Source of the DNA: HGM04593 sp045644465 | Lineage (GTDB): Bacteria > Bacteroidota > Bacteroidia > Bacteroidales > Bacteroidaceae | Assembly: GCA_045644465.1 (NCBI GenBank) | Contig: JAZRGV010000041.1 | Coordinates: 1-44,078 of the forward strand | Length of the DNA stretch: 44,078 bases | Reading direction: 5' to 3' | Shown: one piece after another, positions 43,276 through 44,078 of the stretch | Layout of the letters: the number at the start of each line of letters is the position of its first letter | Position numbering within the stretch: the stretch's first letter is position 1 | Made by a program: the position numbers and the translations under genes | The notes under the pieces: generated by a model | The model's input: the letters and a program-made list of their open reading frames with translations, nothing else | What the model was told of the DNA's origin: nothing | Database searches by the model: none

Positions 43276-43304
43276 TGGTACGCATTGGTACGCTGTGGTA
43301 CGCA
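43276..43304. repeat. Three direct repeats TGGTACGC at exact 10-bp spacing
   Basis: TGGTACGCA at 43276, TGGTACGCT at 43286 and TGGTACGCA at 43296 are spaced one helical turn apart, 37 bases before the HTH gene. This fits a binding site for a protein on one face of the DNA, for example an excisionase-, integrase- or repressor-type factor of the element that starts here. Confidence 0.65.
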
Positions 43305-43340
43305 ATGAAACAGATTTGGCGAACTAAAAAGAGAATTAAA

Positions 43341-44039
43341 ATGGCTAGTAACATTGACATTCAGAAGAAATGCGAATGGTGCGGTGTGATTTTTACCGCA
43401 CACAAAACCTCTACTGCCTACTGTTCTCACAGATGTGCAAACCTTGCATACAAGGAGAGAGTAAGGAAAAAGAGAGTACAAGAGTTTCAACTCAAATTTG
43501 ATGAAGAGGCAAAACCTCATTCTGAAAAGGAGTTCTTAACACCAACCGAAGTGTCGGCATTTTTAGGTGTCGGGAGAACTTCAATCTATCGCTACATCAG
43601 GTATGGCAAAATCAAGGCTGTTAGATTTGATGGTAAAACACTCATAAGGCGATCAGACATAGATAAGATGTTTGACTATATCACTGTGAGTGAAAAGAAC
43701 AAGCCAAAAGAAAAAGTCCCCATCACCGACTTCTACACCACAGCCGAGATTAAAGAGAAATTTGGCGTTAAGGGGTCGTGGATCTATGAGATTGCGAAGG
43801 AGCATAATATCCCTCGCACATTTAATCGTGGCAGAACCTATTGGAGTAAGAAGCATATCGACTCCTACTTTGCAAAGAAAGCTCCTGATGCGAGCATTAC
43901 CGAGTGGTACAGCGTGGCAGAGTTGCAAGAGAAGTTCGGTATGACGCTATCGGCAATCTACACCTTTGTATATAAGAATGTAATCCCCAAGCGCAAGAAG
44001 GGCAAGATGGTCTATTACTCGAAAAGCATTTCGATATAG
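43341..44039 (+). CDS. Multi-HTH zinc-finger protein of an integrative element (frameshifted)
   Basis: Residues 11-36 form a zinc-finger-like motif (CEWCG...YCSHRCANLAYK). Then come three excisionase/MerR-type HTH modules in a row: about 66-110 (LTPTEVSAFLGVGRTSIYRY), about 130-175 (FYTTAEIKEKFGVKGSWIYE) and about 187-230 (WYSVAELQEKFGMTLSAIYT). From memory, such proteins occur near the integrase of Bacteroides mobilisable and conjugative elements. I start it at 43341, where the family begins (MASNID), after an A-rich leader; an ATG at 43242 is in frame but would read through the phased repeats. The frame ends YYSKSISI at 44039, but homologs continue, and the continuation is present one base back. 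Confidence 0.8.
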   Translation: MASNIDIQKKCEWCGVIFTAHKTSTAYCSHRCANLAYKERVRKKRVQEFQLKFDEEAKPHSEKEFLTPTEVSAFLGVGRTSIYRYIRYGKIKAVRFDGKTLIRRSDIDKMFDYITVSEKNKPKEKVPITDFYTTAEIKEKFGVKGSWIYEIAKEHNIPRTFNRGRTYWSKKHIDSYFAKKAPDASITEWYSVAELQEKFGMTLSAIYTFVYKNVIPKRKKGKMVYYSKSISI

Positions 44040-44078
44040 CCAAAGATATCGCCACACCTGAAGAGCCGCAATACTACA
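44027..44078 (+). pseudogene. Shifted-frame continuation of the multi-HTH gene, to the window end
   Basis: Read from 44027 the bases encode HFDIAKDIATPEEPQYY, the expected run-on after YYSKS in this family and the start of a fourth HTH module. One missing C (AGCC to AGC near 44026-44028) explains the shift. The sequence does not form a classic -1 slippery heptamer. Confidence 0.6.

Noticed and set aside
44022..44030. Programmed -1 frameshift in the HTH gene
   Set aside because: TCGAAAAGCATT lacks an X XXY YYZ slippery heptamer, and no strong hairpin is seen just downstream before the window ends.

Overview
The window is chromosomal DNA of a Bacteroidales bacterium, most likely Prevotellaceae or Bacteroidaceae. 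Several things point there: BspA-type leucine-rich-repeat and FISUMP surface proteins, type-IX-like C-terminal tails, TAnnTTTG promoter boxes in place of E. coli sigma70 boxes, few Shine-Dalgarno sites, the order valS..lysS-gpsA-pgi, a fused NfnAB-like protein, and the NfeD-FloA pair. TGA is used as a normal stop, so the standard bacterial code applies. No rRNA, tRNA or CRISPR array was found.

Region 1 (1-8490) is an accessory surface/signalling region. It holds the tail of a secreted protein, a secreted FISUMP protein with an internal duplication, a minus-strand unit (a DNA-binding-type regulator broken by an in-frame TGA, then a membrane Ser/Thr-type kinase with a BspA-like LRR ectodomain), and, divergently, a 1084-residue BspA-like LRR surface protein.

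Region 2 (8554-14690) carries serS, a fused NfnAB-like flavoprotein, a lytic transglycosylase and class II aldolase (fba). Three tandem copies of an unusual structured repeat lie between serS and the NfnAB-like gene.

Region 3 (14700-27217, all minus strand) is housekeeping: HAD phosphatase-prmC-recX-comF, a GIY-YIG gene enclosed by inverted repeats, then valS, a coiled-coil protein, a UDP-glucuronate decarboxylase-like enzyme, lysS, gpsA and pgi as a closely spaced run. The gaps around prmC, the GIY-YIG gene and pgi are full of dispersed palindromic repeats.

Region 4 (27270-37481) has mazG on plus. On minus it has the phoH-purC-ubiE/menG-aroE operon, a GH20 hexosaminidase lipoprotein, a fasciclin-domain lipoprotein, a DUF486 membrane protein and a TtcA-like tRNA thiolase.

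Region 5 (37605-43160, plus) has a TPR/PD40 envelope protein, NfeD, flotillin-like FloA, a uridine-phosphorylase-like enzyme and mnmE. After the mnmE terminator (43090 to the end) the content changes to what looks like the edge of an integrative element: three 10-bp-phased direct repeats and a multi-HTH zinc-finger protein that is frameshifted near 44026.

The most interesting points are (a) a repeat family at the 3' ends of genes, with a conserved loop and a stem that changes sequence between copies but stays paired; (b) a GIY-YIG gene enclosed by the same inverted repeats that form a MITE-like element 2 kb away; and (c) the regulator-kinase-LRR locus with its nonsense codon. All alignments were made by eye; no search or folding program was run.
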